A stretch of 64,000 bases of DNA from Larix kaempferi. Taxonomy: Eukaryota; Streptophyta; Pinopsida; Pinales; Pinaceae. This document shows, piece after piece, positions 22,614 through 33,642 of the stretch; the stretch's first letter is position 1, and each line of letters starts with the position of its first letter. The position numbers were made by a program, and so were the translations under genes. The stretch lies in contig BSBM01000712.1 in NCBI GenBank assembly GCA_027924585.1, positions 2,428,001 to 2,492,000 on the forward strand, in the 5' to 3' direction. The notes below the pieces were generated by a model. That model searched no databases. It was not told the DNA's origin and worked only from the letters and a program-made list of their open reading frames with translations.

Positions 22614-22732
22614 GTAAGTGCTAAATATAATAACTAAATGTTTCAAATTTTTCTGTTAACATTCCATTTCCACTATTGGCATTCACATTTTTCTGTGCTT
22701 ATGATGAATTATTGATTGATCTATCGTGTCAA

Positions 22733-22855
22733 GGTGAGGACCTTTGAAAGGCATCTGCTGCTTCCACGGTTTAGGGTGACCGTGGACAGTCACCCACTAG
22801 AAGTAGATCAGTACGGGGTGACCGTGGGAAGTCACCGAACACAACACCGCATCAG
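22733..22855 (+). pseudogene. Extended A-type exon A5 (123 nt)
   Basis: An A exon with a second GGGTGACCGTGG segment added at its 3' half: 123 nt, still a multiple of three, donor CATCAG/GTAAGTG. In-frame stops near 22745 and 22772. The extra copy looks like an internal duplication of the hairpin arm. Confidence 0.55.
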
Positions 22856-22955
22856 GTAAGTGTTAGTTCTTAATAGTAACTAAATTTCATTACGATGACA
22901 ATGTTTGAATGATGTTAAAATTATTTTGCTTAATTTTATTGTTTGATGAATTTAG

Positions 22956-23147
22956 TCCAGTGCACTTGATCTAGGTGATGAGGAGCTTGAGGATGAAATT
23001 TACTATTCCATAGACCCAATGGAAACTATAAAGAAGGCCTTGAAAAAGGAAAACATAGAAATTCTTGCCTTAGCTCGCATAAGGCCCATGACACAAGAGA
23101 TCAGGGCAAGGATTGAAGAGATGAAAGAAAAAATAAAATATTATGGG
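22956..23147 (+). pseudogene. Exon C of the SET-gene relic (192 nt, open)
   Basis: Acceptor GATGAATTTAG, donor GGG/GTAAGTGG. 64 codons, phase 0 at both ends, no stop. The peptide is acidic then helical and charged (IEEMKEKIKYYG at the end). I do not recognise the family. The intact splice sites and open frame make it one of the best-preserved exons of the relic. Confidence 0.6.
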
Positions 23148-23256
23148 GTAAGTGGCATCTTCACATATTTTTTAAAGCTATGACACGATTTCATATCTGA
23201 TATTATGTTTTCTATTTTTCCAAGTGATATGATAAAGTAAATTTTTTTGTTTGTAG

Positions 23257-23599
23257 GAGTTTTTGCAACCCATGACTAGAGAAACTGTCGAGACAGGTAT
23301 AGGTAGTAGTGATTCTCCAATGCAGCAAAAACGTCGGCAAAGAAATGTAACAATGAGGCTTTTTGACACTCCTACGGTTGGCCTCGAATACATTGATGAG
23401 GGCACTGATTTTGTACGGCATGACATGCCGGAGCATGCTGAGACAGATCCTAGGACTCCACATGACTTCAGAGATGAACATACTGTAGCTGACCAGGAAA
23501 CGTTTCCTAGAGCAGCATGAGTTAAAAGCACCGGATCACTAGATATCACCTTTCTGGTGGATTACGCTTATGTTCCGATCAAGATTCAAAAGATTGCAG
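23257..23599 (+). pseudogene. Exon D of the SET-gene relic (343 nt)
   Basis: Acceptor TTGTTTGTAG, donor ATTGCAG/GTATTT. Open for 87 codons, then a TGA (23518-23520), after which the same frame continues (ITFLVDYAYVPIKIQKIAG). It ends in phase 1, matching the next exon. Content includes a basic patch QKRRQRNV and an acidic region. Function not recognised. Confidence 0.55.
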
Positions 23600-23692
23600 G
23601 TATTTATTAATTAATTTATTCATTTTAATCATGAAATTGAAATGGACATACGTTGAAATTATTATAAATTAATGGATTACACGTTTTTGCAG

Positions 23693-24027
23693 GAAACAAT
23701 GTTTTCTATAGGATTTTGAATGACAAATCATTGGATCTATTTTCCCCCACCATTCGCACACGGTGGAATAGCCAAGATAGCACAAAGAGATATGAATTGA
23801 TAGACGACATGGTAAACTTGTTTGGCAATACATTCAACAAGAAAGTGGTTGCCAAGTTAGCCGACGAGAAGATATACCAGGGCCCAATATAGGGATAAAT
23901 TGCAACTTGACCTCAAGCATGAGCACCCTCCCATGGTACCGGAGAAAGAGTAGAAGGCACTCATAGAGGATGCAAAGGATAACTTGCTAAAAAGACAAGG
24001 AAAACAACCATGGCCTCGAAAAGCAAG
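23693..24027 (+). pseudogene. Exon E of the SET-gene relic, transposase-like tail
   Basis: Acceptor TTTTTGCAG. The phase-1 start completes a glycine codon with exon D and reads NNVFYRILNDKSLDLFS, TRWNSQDSTKRYELID. A frameshift near 23890 leads to YRDKLQLDLKHEHPPMVPE, a stop in place of an expected Trp, then KALIEDAKDN. Donor GCAAG/GTACAAC. The pattern of a proline-rich step, an E-(W)-x-x-L core and a charged helix loosely recalls proteins of plant CACTA-type elements (transposase_24 type). That likeness is tentative and made from memory of the family pattern. Confidence 0.45.
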
Positions 24028-26045
24028 GTACAACACATATCATCTTTTTAGTGAAATATGCTCATTTATTTTTTTCTTTTTTGTTTTAAGTAAGAATTCT
24101 GATATCTAACATTTTTCAAAATTTTCATATATAGGCTACCTAACACCTCCAAAGAAATTGTTTGTCCTAGGTCTGTTAGCTTGTTTACCAGACCTTTTGA
24201 TTTTCACCTTTGTCCTTGTTTCCTTTTTATTTTTATTTTTCCTATGTTTTGGTTGCTTGATCTTCGCTTTTAATAATCATTTTTATGCATTTTCAAAATC
24301 ATAGTTTAAATGACTAAGCTCCTATAGATTAATTAAATTCCTTTCATAATTTATTCAAAGTTAGTATTTAATAAAGTATTTCCTATGTTTAACATGGACT
24401 GGCAACGCATCTCATCATTCATATGTATACAGGCTGTCAGCTTGATGAGGTTGGGTTTTTGTGCAGGGTTACCAAAACAATAATGAAGCTGATCAGTCTC
24501 TGGATTCTGGAAATAGGGTTTCTAGAAGGATCACCTACGTAGAAAGCCATATCATTTTAGTGTCTTTCTTCCAAGTTATGATCAACATACAATACCAATA
24601 TTCTCACTGTTTTAAGAATGGTTATGGTGCGAATCTTGGTGTGGAAATGCTAAAAAAATCCAAAGCTAATACCATTGATTTGTGCATAATCCAATGACCA
24701 AGGTGTCTAAGCTACAGCGTGATAGGAGTCTATTGTTGACGAATAGATAGCACTGGATAAAGAGGTGAGGAGATTTACTGCAAAATTCCTTGGTAAAGAA
24801 TTTGAATCCCAAATAGAAGAATTGTCCTTTGCTCATAAAGAAATGTGGCATTTTTACTATAATGAGTCATCATTTTCAAATGATGATTCTGAGAGACTGG
24901 AGAATCATTTTGCGAAACGGGCGGAGGTTTTTGTTCCTAACACATCAGAGAACAATGAAATATCTTAGTTTTCCTATAGGTATCATATATTGGGAGAATC
25001 GAATCCATCTCTTAGCCCTAATTTTTGGATCTTAGAATTTCCCTGTTTGACACATGTTTTTGAAATGAAGATCTCGGGTAAATGAAAATGAATCTCAAAG
25101 AACTGAGAGAAATTTTTGCTAAAAAGAAACCAATATACAATAATCTCTTTCGGTTTATACACAGGTGTCACATATTTGGAGAACCGAATCCATCTTTGAG
25201 CCCCAGTTTTCAGCAGTTTGGCCTAATTTTTGTGGCAGGCAGTTTCAGAAATTGATTGTAACTGAATGTTATCTTTGGGATTTGGGAGGATTTCGACATC
25301 ATCATCTATATAATGCATATTGTAACATTTTGCACTGGAGAGACTGATGAAGGTCGAATATGCTGGGAGAATTGTATAGTTCTGCAATTTCTTATCTGTG
25401 TAAGAACTTCTTCGCTTGAATGACAAATTATCTATTTGGAGTTAGGTTTTAAACTTTATGCTGTGTGGATATTCTCTGGTTATGTTTGAACCCTTGTTTA
25501 CATTCCGGTTTATATAGATCTTGTGTTGGAAAGTGGATATTTATGCTTACTAATGTTTGAAATGTTATTTTAAGCGACTACACTTTTACATATTGTGCAG
25601 TGATGAACTGTTTGTTTATTCCCTATATTTGTATGTTTTGAAACCTGTCTCTTGGATCCTGTACAGTGGTACTGTCATTCCTTTTGTAAAATATTGTTTT
25701 TATACATGTATTGTCTGATGTTTTCAGATTATTGTGTCTATGTACTTTGTCTTTACACACTTGAATTTTATATTGTTATCCACTAAAGTCATAAAAACAA
25801 TCCTTAAAATCTGAGGTGCCTGAACACTGCTATCCCGTAGTCAAGTTAGCAGACTTTAGGACTAACAGAAACCAAGGCTAGAGTGGAAAAGCACAGGAAG
25901 CATAGACTGGGCCAAGGTGGCTATAGAAAACTAAGAGCCCGAATCATAAGAATTAAATGATTAACTGTGGGGAATATTTATTTGACAGTAGAGAACAAAT
26001 ATCTGCTTTTGATACTGGAAATTTTAAATGTGTTATGCATTGCAG
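24028..26045 (+). other. Probable introns and eroded exons of the SET-gene relic
   Basis: Mostly T-rich intron-like DNA. Candidate fragments are after TTTTTGTGCAG at about 24465 (reading GYQNNNEADQSLDSGNRVS) and an open frame at 24765-24968, neither with a recognised domain. A repeated phrase about a genomic GAATCGAATCCATCT/GAACCGAATCCATCT occurs near 24998 and 25181, hinting at a local duplication of roughly 180 bp. Confidence 0.35.
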
Positions 26046-26172
26046 GGAAATACGTTCCAAGATGTTTCCACCGAGGAAGACCTAAAGCTTGTTCAAGTAT
26101 GGTTTTAAAAGTGTGATTGAATATCGAAAAATCTTGGGGAAAACTCCAATCTCCCCAATGACACAGATGCAG
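26046..26172 (+). pseudogene. Candidate exon near the end of the SET-gene relic
   Basis: Bounded by GCATTGCAG and GATGCAG/GTAAATAA. It reads GNTFQDVSTEEDLKLVQVW, then a stop, with a second readable frame downstream (ILGKTPISPMTQMQ). No recognised domain. Confidence 0.35.
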
Positions 26173-26458
26173 GTAAATAAAATGAATAAGGACATCATTG
26201 CAGTATATTATTAAAGTATATTCATTTTTTATTATATCACCCATAACTAAATATTTATGTTTTCTTTTAAGCAATAGTGCAATGACAGCAGTGAATCTAG
26301 CGCTACTCAGCACGTACCAGCTGATGTTGGGGTGTGCATGTTCCATGATAGTGGGGAGAAGAGTATCCATTCTAATATGTGTGCTTTGGAAATAGAAATA
26401 TCTACTGTTATTATAGATATTTATTTCCTGGCGTATACTTATAAATTTTCTTCTTCCA

Positions 26459-26552
26459 ATGGAAGACCATGTAGCTCAGGAGGGTGAACCACAAGAGGAA
26501 TTAGCAAGTAGAGAAACAATTAACACACCAATTGTCACAGCTACACAGACAG
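26459..26552 (+). pseudogene. Candidate penultimate exon of the SET-gene relic
   Basis: Open to a donor CAGACAG/GTAAAG. An acceptor-like GTAGCTCAG ends at 26479, so the true exon may be 26480-26552. The peptide is Glu/Gln/Thr-rich (GEPQEELASRETINTP), of unknown function. Confidence 0.4.
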
Positions 26553-26645
26553 GTAAAGAGCAATATTGTAATTTTAATCAAAATAATGAACTATTAATTT
26601 CAATAATATTTCAATATATCGATATGCCCATTTTCGTTGTTGCAG

Positions 26646-26845
26646 TTCACGCCCCTTCAAAACTGCCTCCACGCCCTACTCAATGACGTATAAGAAGTAT
26701 GATACATGAGGGAATGGAAACACAAACACTAGCAGGACATGGCTTTGTAGATATTCCGCCAAATGATGATGATAATACCCTAATCGTCAGTTATTACAAT
26801 GCAAAAAACAGAAATCAAAGAAAAAGTAGATGTATAAATTCATGA
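26646..26845 (+). pseudogene. Terminal exon of the SET-gene relic
   Basis: Acceptor TTCGTTGTTGCAG, then a frame with one stop (TGA near 26685) that otherwise runs to a TGA at 26843-26845, reading IRSMIHEGMETQTLAGHGF and NDDDNTLIVSYYNAKNRNQR. The downstream sequence is AT-rich and non-coding. No recognised domain. Confidence 0.45.
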
Positions 26846-29354
26846 CTTGTATTTGGATGTATATTGATGTTGTTAGTCTGAAACATTGTTTATATGAATT
26901 ACCTCATTATGCTTCAATGTTTTTATGTTTATATGTTTTGATGACTAGCCTAGTTATGCATTAATTTTTATATGTTTTCTATGTAAACAACATCATTTAT
27001 TGCGTATGGGAAATTGAGAGCAATGTGAGGGGGGTGAGGGGCCAATTAAGCTTCCACATTCACGTGGTTGGCCCTGTTCAGTAGAGAATATAAAACTATT
27101 CTCGAAATTGAGAGAAGCTAAGTAAGGTATAAATACTATTTTATTACTTTGTATTAAAGATGGCTGTAAATTTTTAAATGCATGTCTATTTCTTAAAATA
27201 TTGTTAATAAATTTAACATTTAACAGTTCATTGATTTCTACATGAATTTGTAGTAGGATTTAAATGTCTGTTTATTTGCTTATATATTATTTACTCATAT
27301 AAAAATTATGTCTTTGATGATTTATGTGGGTCTTGGTGAGGGAAATGCATCTCATGGACAACTTTGATCAATTTGTATGGGCGAATGGATCTGGCGAAAG
27401 GATAATGATAAGGTAAGGGTTTTGACGTGTTCTTTATTCTAAATGTGTTTGTCTTTATCCTTAAATTATATTTTATTCTATTAAGATACAAGAGATACAA
27501 CCAATAGTAAATAACTACTTTTAGACTATCATCCAAACTAGGAGACAACCTTCTACATAAAACAAAAATGCTTCTTAGTAATGTAAGAATATGTTGACTA
27601 ATGGGAAATCTGGGGTATATTAGGCCACCTACCGAGGTTACAAGTCCCAGTAACATCTTAGACAAACGAAAGTGCTTGCATTATGTGGTTTCTCTTCTTC
27701 CTTTAACTTTGATTTAAACTAGAAAAGTATTATATTTAGCTTAAGTTCAACACCACAAGAAGCCATCAAATCAAACTACTTCAAAAATTATAAAAAAAGG
27801 GAATACTGGGAGAGTATCATCAAGTCTGGTGTTTCTGTTTCTCTCGTGAAGCTCAGTACATGCCTTAGGAAATTAAAAACAAAATCACAAAGATATGAGA
27901 ACTGCAGGTCAGAATCCAAGAGCTCATAACTCATTATCTAATTTTTTGGTCTTCTTACTGATTGATACCTCTACCTGAGAATGTCTACCCTTCAACTACC
28001 CCCAATTAGGATCAAAGGCTTGGTGATTGTCTGTCGCATTGGTAGCTTGCTACTTTGGGCTAGCTGATTCATCTCATCTACAATTTCCTCTCTTATTCAC
28101 CATAACATTATCCATGGAAACCTGGTATCTGTGTAACTTTAGCATCATGTCAAGGATGTCCTTTATTTCCTTCCAACCCTTATTTTATCCATCCTTCCGA
28201 CTTTACTCCTACTAAGTTTTATCTCAATCATTTTTAAATGAATGAAAACTTGAGGATGAGGATTTGAATTTATCATCTAAGTTGCAGGCATTAATATAGG
28301 AGGGTGGTGATATAGGTAGGTTATACATGCCTTCAATATGTTGTCCTTGCATTTATAATAGTTTCCCAATGATAGATAATTATTGTTATTTTGTTTCCAT
28401 GCAGCTGAGTCGTCACTATTCCTCATCAAGGTGTGATTATTAGCCTTAGCACTTGTGAGTGTGTGGTTTAAAAATATAGTGAGAGAGAAATAAATAGATT
28501 TTATATTAACATCCAAAGATGACCAAATGGGGTCAATGAGAATTCCAATTGCATTATCATCAAGTACAAACACTACTCATCAAAGTTCCAATTGGAATGC
28601 ATGAGAAAGTAGCCCAAAAAAATCACACAAATATGTTTTGCATTTTTATGTTTGTATCGTATGTTTGTTATTGTATTTCTTTTGTATTATCCAAATCATC
28701 TTCTATACTTATTTTTAATTATGAAATTTCCTATTTGGATACATAAGTTCTTGGATTGTAGTGATAATTGATTTTTATTATTGTAACGTTTATGTATCTA
28801 TAAAAGTTGAAGGTTTATGGTTTTGGGTTTATCAGAAGCCAACCAGTACGTGAAAAAGGATTCCTCACTCTTGGTCAAGATGGAAATATTTAGCTAGGAG
28901 ATGGAAAATCAACAATCTGGATGGATGAGACCATAATATTGTTTGTTCAGTTAAGGGAGATGCAATATTCAGGCAATTTTGTTCTCTACAACTTCGACTC
29001 AAACATTATTGGAAATTTTTTGCGTCTACCATGGACACACTACTACTAAGACAAGCATTGACACAATCTTTAAACCTAACCAGCTGTAATTCTTCTACAA
29101 ATGTATATATACGTTGTTAATTTATCAAAATGATGCAAAAGCTAGAATCTCTAATGATTGAATTGAATTTCAATATACCTTAAGAATATTCCGATTATTC
29201 ATACTCGCTAGGGCCCAAGAAAGGCAATATGATTGGTTATGTGGTTGCTTTCCTCAATGTATTTGAAATTTTTATCATTAACTATGGTGATCCCTTCATA
29301 AATTGATATGTCTAGATCTTCAAAGGCAGCATATAAAGTGATGTTATTACATGA
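26846..29354. other. Unassigned AT-rich sequence
   Basis: No supported gene. A short phrase near 28895 (GDGKSTIW in one frame) loosely recalls a LINE C-terminal motif but is isolated. A stretch at 27000-27120 may be 3' flank of the SET relic. Confidence 0.35.
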
Positions 29355-30270
29355 GGAGTGTCTCCAAGGAAATTATGATATGGTTTCTAAACTACAAATT
29401 GCATGCTCAACTGTGCAAGCTACTTCTCAATGCCAAAAGGTAATTTATGATGAATTTTTTGCTACATGAGATCATTCCTAGTAATAGAATAGAAATAAGT
29501 TGTCAATTTTTTGTTGATTAACATGTCTCTTTCCTATCATGTGCTCAAGGGACTATTTTTATCTTATGGGCATATTTGATACTAACTTGACCAATTTTGG
29601 CCATGCTTGAGGTGGTTGTATAAGAAGGATCAAATTTTCATATTCACCTCTTCCAATAATTAGCAACATCAAAACAACTTACCACTAGTTGGCACTATAA
29701 AGATCCTACTCAAATTTTCTAGGTGAACAACTACTCTTTTTCCCCAGGGGTCAAGTTATTTTTTTATTTTTCAATAAAGATGAATTCAGTGCACCTTATG
29801 TTTTTTGTAGTATGATGAATTCTCACTAGTAGCTCTTCACATGTAGTAGAGCAAGTGATTCTATTTCACAAGGAGTGTCTCCAAGGAAATTATGATATGG
29901 TTTCTAAACTACAAATTGCATGTTCAATTGTGCAACCTGCTTCTGATCAATGCCAAAAGGTGATCTATGATTAATTTTTTGTTATATGAGATCATGAATA
30001 GTAAAAGAATAGAAATAAGTTGTCAATTTTTTGTTGATTAACATGTATCTTTTCTATCATGTGCTCAAGGGACTTTTTTTTCTTTTGGGCATATTTGGTA
30101 CTAACTTTGACCGAATTCGGCCATGCTTGAGGTGGTTTCATAAGAAGGATCAGTTTTTCATTTTCATCTCTTCTATTAATGTGCAAATTCAAAACATCTT
30201 ACCACCAATTGGCACTACAAAGATCCTACACATATTTTCTAGGTGAACAACAACTCTTTTCCCCTAGGGC
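29355..30270 (+). repeat. Direct tandem duplication, unit about 517 bp
   Basis: GGAGTGTCTCCAAGGAAATT starts at 29355 and again at 29872. Roughly 400 bp after each start are alignable (through the GATCCTAC, TTTTCTAGGTGAACAAC blocks). The copies differ at many positions, so the duplication is old. No coding signal. Confidence 0.85.
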
Positions 30271-31027
30271 TTGAGTTAAGGTCACTATAATGTTCCATAT
30301 CCTATATGTATGTACAATATTAAAAACTTTTCTAGTGGTTATTATAAAACATTCATGTGACAACCTATTCCAACTTCCATGATTGTAGAATCTCTTCCTC
30401 CCTTAAGGAACCAAATATGATCCCAACCTAACATCTCAACAATTTCCGACCAATTTCCATGTCTTTTGGTTAAAGGTGGTTACCATATTGAAAAGAAAAA
30501 AACATGAAACATGGGGATTCATAGCACAAAAACTATCATGGAGTACTTCATCCTCCTAGGAACATTATGGGGCATTAACAACAATAGCATAAACAACTAA
30601 ATCTATCGGTTAGCAACTAAAAATATCCATGCTTTCACCAGATTTAGATCAAATATGGATCAAACTTCAGTGTTGTTGTGACAATTTTAGATCCCAAAAC
30701 AACTTAAGATTACACCAAATTGAAATGTTTTGGGCATGAAATCCACTGCTAATGCTAGTTTTGCATTCAATTTGTTGTAACTTGTAAGCATTCATTTCCA
30801 ACCTCATTTGCTCATGAAAGGTTGAAGCATTTATTTGTTGAATTTACAATTAGATCAATCAAAGGAGATATACTAGATCAATCTCTTTTTCATTATCTTC
30901 TTTTGCACTTGAAAATTCTAAAAACCATGATAAACTCACCATCAATTTCATTTAATCATCTTTGTTCTCAAAAAAGATGATAAGCTCTTTTCCAATGCCA
31001 AAATTCACTAATATAATGTCACCTGGC
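30271..31027. other. Unassigned sequence
   Basis: AT-rich, no gene or repeat recognised. It leads into the subterminal repeat block. Confidence 0.35.
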
Positions 31028-31803
31028 TTGGACATTTAGGTTATACTCATAAGACACCAGTTTCCACGGTTTTTTTTTTTAAACTTCCAAGTATCGTCAA
31101 TAAATCGACGACATTTCGTCGAAGGTATAGCAAAACCATGGAAATGCACCAGCCTTCTTTTGGTTTGTTTTGGTCTATTCGATGAACAACCGTTGATAGA
31201 GTGGCAGTTTTTCATGGAAATATGGAAAGGCACCTCCCTTGTTTTGGACATTTAGGTTATACTCATAAGACATGAGTTTCCACTATTTTTAATTTTTTTT
31301 TAAACTTTTAAGTATCGTCGATATATCGATGAAATTTAGTCGAAGGTATAGAAAAACCGTGGAAAGGGACCAACCTACCTTTGGTATGTTTGACGAACGT
31401 TCATTGATAGTTGCGTTGAAACATCGTCATAGGTATATAAAAACTGTCACAGCCTCCGGCTTTGTTTTGGTCTGTTCAACGAACAACCGTCAATAGAGCG
31501 ACGGTTTTTCGTGGAAACAAATTTATGTGCAATGATTTTTTGACATATTTTCATCGTTATAGGGAGGAATGTTCATCGATAGAGGGTTTGTAGAAAATGA
31601 ATAAAAAAATCATTTTCAAGACCACCTTATAGAAGACACGTGGAAACCAGTTTTAGTCTCTATTGTGACAGCTTTCCAAGTTCATCATTATATCCATGAA
31701 ACAGGTTCCACGCAAAATCATGCCCATGATTATCGCAATTGGGACACCAAAACGTGGCAATATCAACGCAAAACCGTGGCAAATTTCCTCAAACGTGCTA
31801 GTG
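31028..31803 (+). repeat. CACTA-like subterminal repeat block ending TAGTG
   Basis: Two copies of a 216-bp unit start at 31028 and 31244 (TTGGACATTTAGGTTATACT), followed by partial copies to about 31520. Within them TTTCCACGGTTTT and ACCGTGGAAAGG type motifs recur in both orientations, as do short CGTCG/CGACG dyads. The block ends AAACGTGCTAGTG at 31803, exactly where copia coding sequence begins. TAGTG is the right-end signature of CACTA elements, which carry clustered subterminal transposase-binding repeats. The matching left end CACTA was not found in the window. Confidence 0.5.
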
Positions 31804-31805
31804 TC

Positions 31806-32913
31806 GTCAAGTCCTTATATGGCCCAAAGCAAGAACCTTGAGCATGGCATGAAAAGCTAACTAAGCATCTTCTAAAGATGAATTTCAAGCACTATAATAT
31901 TGATAACGCAACATTGTTTGTAAATAAATTTGGAAGATATGTTGTGTTTCTTGTGGTGTATGTAGATGACCTTTTAATGACATGGAACAATGAAAGTCAT
32001 ATTACATCCATAAAGCAAGTTTTGAAGAAGGGATTTGAAATGACAAATCTGAGACACCTTCATTACTACTTAGGACTTGAATTCAGCCAACATCCCAAGT
32101 ACATATTCATCTCCTATAAGAAGTATGTTGGAGAATTGTTGAACAAATTTTGCATGACAAAATGCAACCCTCTCTCAACTCCAATGGAACAAAAGCTTAA
32201 GCTCACATCAATTGAAGGAAAAGAATTCAAGGATGCAACCAAGTATCGACAGCTTGTAGGAAGCCTTATTTACCTTACCACCTTCCAGACTAGATATTTC
32301 ATATGTTTTTGGCATTCTTTCAAGGTTCATGCATAAACCTTGTGAAGGACACTAGTCTACTACAAAAAGATTTCTAATATACTTGAAGGGGACTCAATAC
32401 TTTGGACTGAAATACTCTAAGGTGGATGACTTCAAAATTATTGGGTACTCTAATTCAAACTTTGATGGTGACAAAGAGATAGGAGTGTCCACTTCTGGAT
32501 ACACAATGATTCTTGGTTCGACAACTATCTCATGGAGATCACGCAAATAGTTAGTTCCAACATATTCAACAACAGAGGAAGAATATGTGGCTGTTATAGA
32601 AGCAATGAAAGAGATTGTGTGGCTCAGGAATATACTTGAAGATTTGCAGGAGAAACAAGAGAAATCCACTCCATTATTGATCGACAACACTTCTACAATC
32701 AAGTTGGCCAAGAATCCCAAATTCCATGATCGAGCCAAGCACATCAACACAAAGTACCATTTAATTCGATATCATGTAGAGGCAAAGATAGTTCATCTAT
32801 GAAATTGTTCCACTAAAGACCAAATTGCATACATATTCACCGAAGAAATTGGATGAGAGAAGTTTGAAAGGTTTAGAAACATGCTCAGACTCACAAACAC
32901 CCCTTCAGATTAA
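31806..32913 (+). pseudogene. pol: Ty1/copia RT (C-terminal part) and RNase H, truncated
   Basis: Starts abruptly with KSLYGPKQEP, then VVYVDDLLMT (the copia YVDD catalytic motif), LGLEFSQ and YRQLVGSLIYLT. After frameshifts near 32330 RNase H follows (GSTTISWRS with a stop, then EEYVAVIEAMKEIVWLRN, DNTSTIKLAKNP, RAKHINTKYHLIR). The expected end is the TAA at 32911-32913. Gag, protease, integrase and the N-terminal RT are missing. The 5' truncation coincides with the TAGTG at 31803, so a transposon end or a recombination cut the element. Confidence 0.88.
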
Positions 32914-32924
32914 TGGGAGGAATT

Positions 32925-33095
32925 TTGGAAACCTAATCCTTGGGATTATGGTTCCAAATAAAAATTGTAAATATAGAATATGAAGAGTCTGTAGGTAGTC
33001 AAGAAGACATTGGAATATGGGATCCAACAGTCATTTTAGAATGTATAAATAATTGCCTATGCATTAAATAAACATGAATTCAGGAGTTATTCCAA
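32925..33095 (+). mobile_element. Partial 3' LTR of the copia fragment
   Basis: A purine-rich ATGGGAGGAATTTTGG follows the RNase H end, as a PPT/LTR junction would. The sequence then has TGTATAAATAATTGCCTATGC near 33040, like a copia LTR TATA and leader, and AATAAACATGAATTCAG. It passes into hAT coding sequence at about 33085-33110. The exact left border and junction are estimates. Confidence 0.5.
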
Positions 33096-33642
33096 CTGAC
33101 ACATACCATCGAGAGGAGGAAGGGGAACCAGATGAGGATGATGATAATGATGAGCTTGAGAGTGATGAGGGGAAAAAACAAAAAGATACAACACCTTTGT
33201 GGAAGTATGTGGCAAGGCTTGGGGGAGGGAGAGGGGGTGGAACCACAAAGTTTATATGCCCCCATTGTACTAAAACTTACACATGTTCATATACCCATGT
33301 GAGAAATCATTTGTGTGGGATTATGACATGTGATCAAGGTATGGTTGTTGGAGTCAAAATTTGTGAAAAAGTGCTAACTAACAAAAGAAACAAATACAAG
33401 ATGGAAGAAGAGATCGCTCAAAACAATTACAGGAGATCAAGGGTTGAATCTAAATCCTCATAGAGAATTTTTGGTAGTGTATCATCATCGACTCGATCAG
33501 GACCCTCATCCCCCCATGGTATTGGATTCTCGCCTATGCGAAGAACATTATCATATTTCCTTGATCAAGGTTGTATAGATGACGTGGATTCCAAAGTTTA
33601 CAAGTTTCTCTATGCATGTGATGTGCCATTCAATGTTCTTCA
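33096..33642 (+). pseudogene. hAT transposase piece 1: BED zinc finger
   Basis: An acidic N-terminus is followed by a BED finger: PLWKYVARLGGGRGG, FICPHC (C-x2-C) and HVRNHLCG (His pair). A TAG at 33461-33463 interrupts, and the same frame then continues through FGSVSSSTRS, LSYFLDQGCIDDVDSKVYKF to FNVL at 33642. BED fingers bind transposon DNA. The ATG at 33074 probably lies in the copia LTR, so the true hAT N-terminus is uncertain. Coding resumes at 35151 after a solo LTR. Confidence 0.88.
33638..33642. repeat. Imperfect TSD (left) of solo LTR in hAT
   Basis: CTTCA here and CTTTT at 35151-35155 are the likely 5-bp duplication with two changes. Either copy restores the transposase frame across the insertion. 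Confidence 0.6.

Noticed and set aside
28860-29000. Possible LINE C-terminal motif
   Set aside because: Only a short GDGKSTIW-like phrase, no RT or endonuclease nearby, no poly(A) tail.
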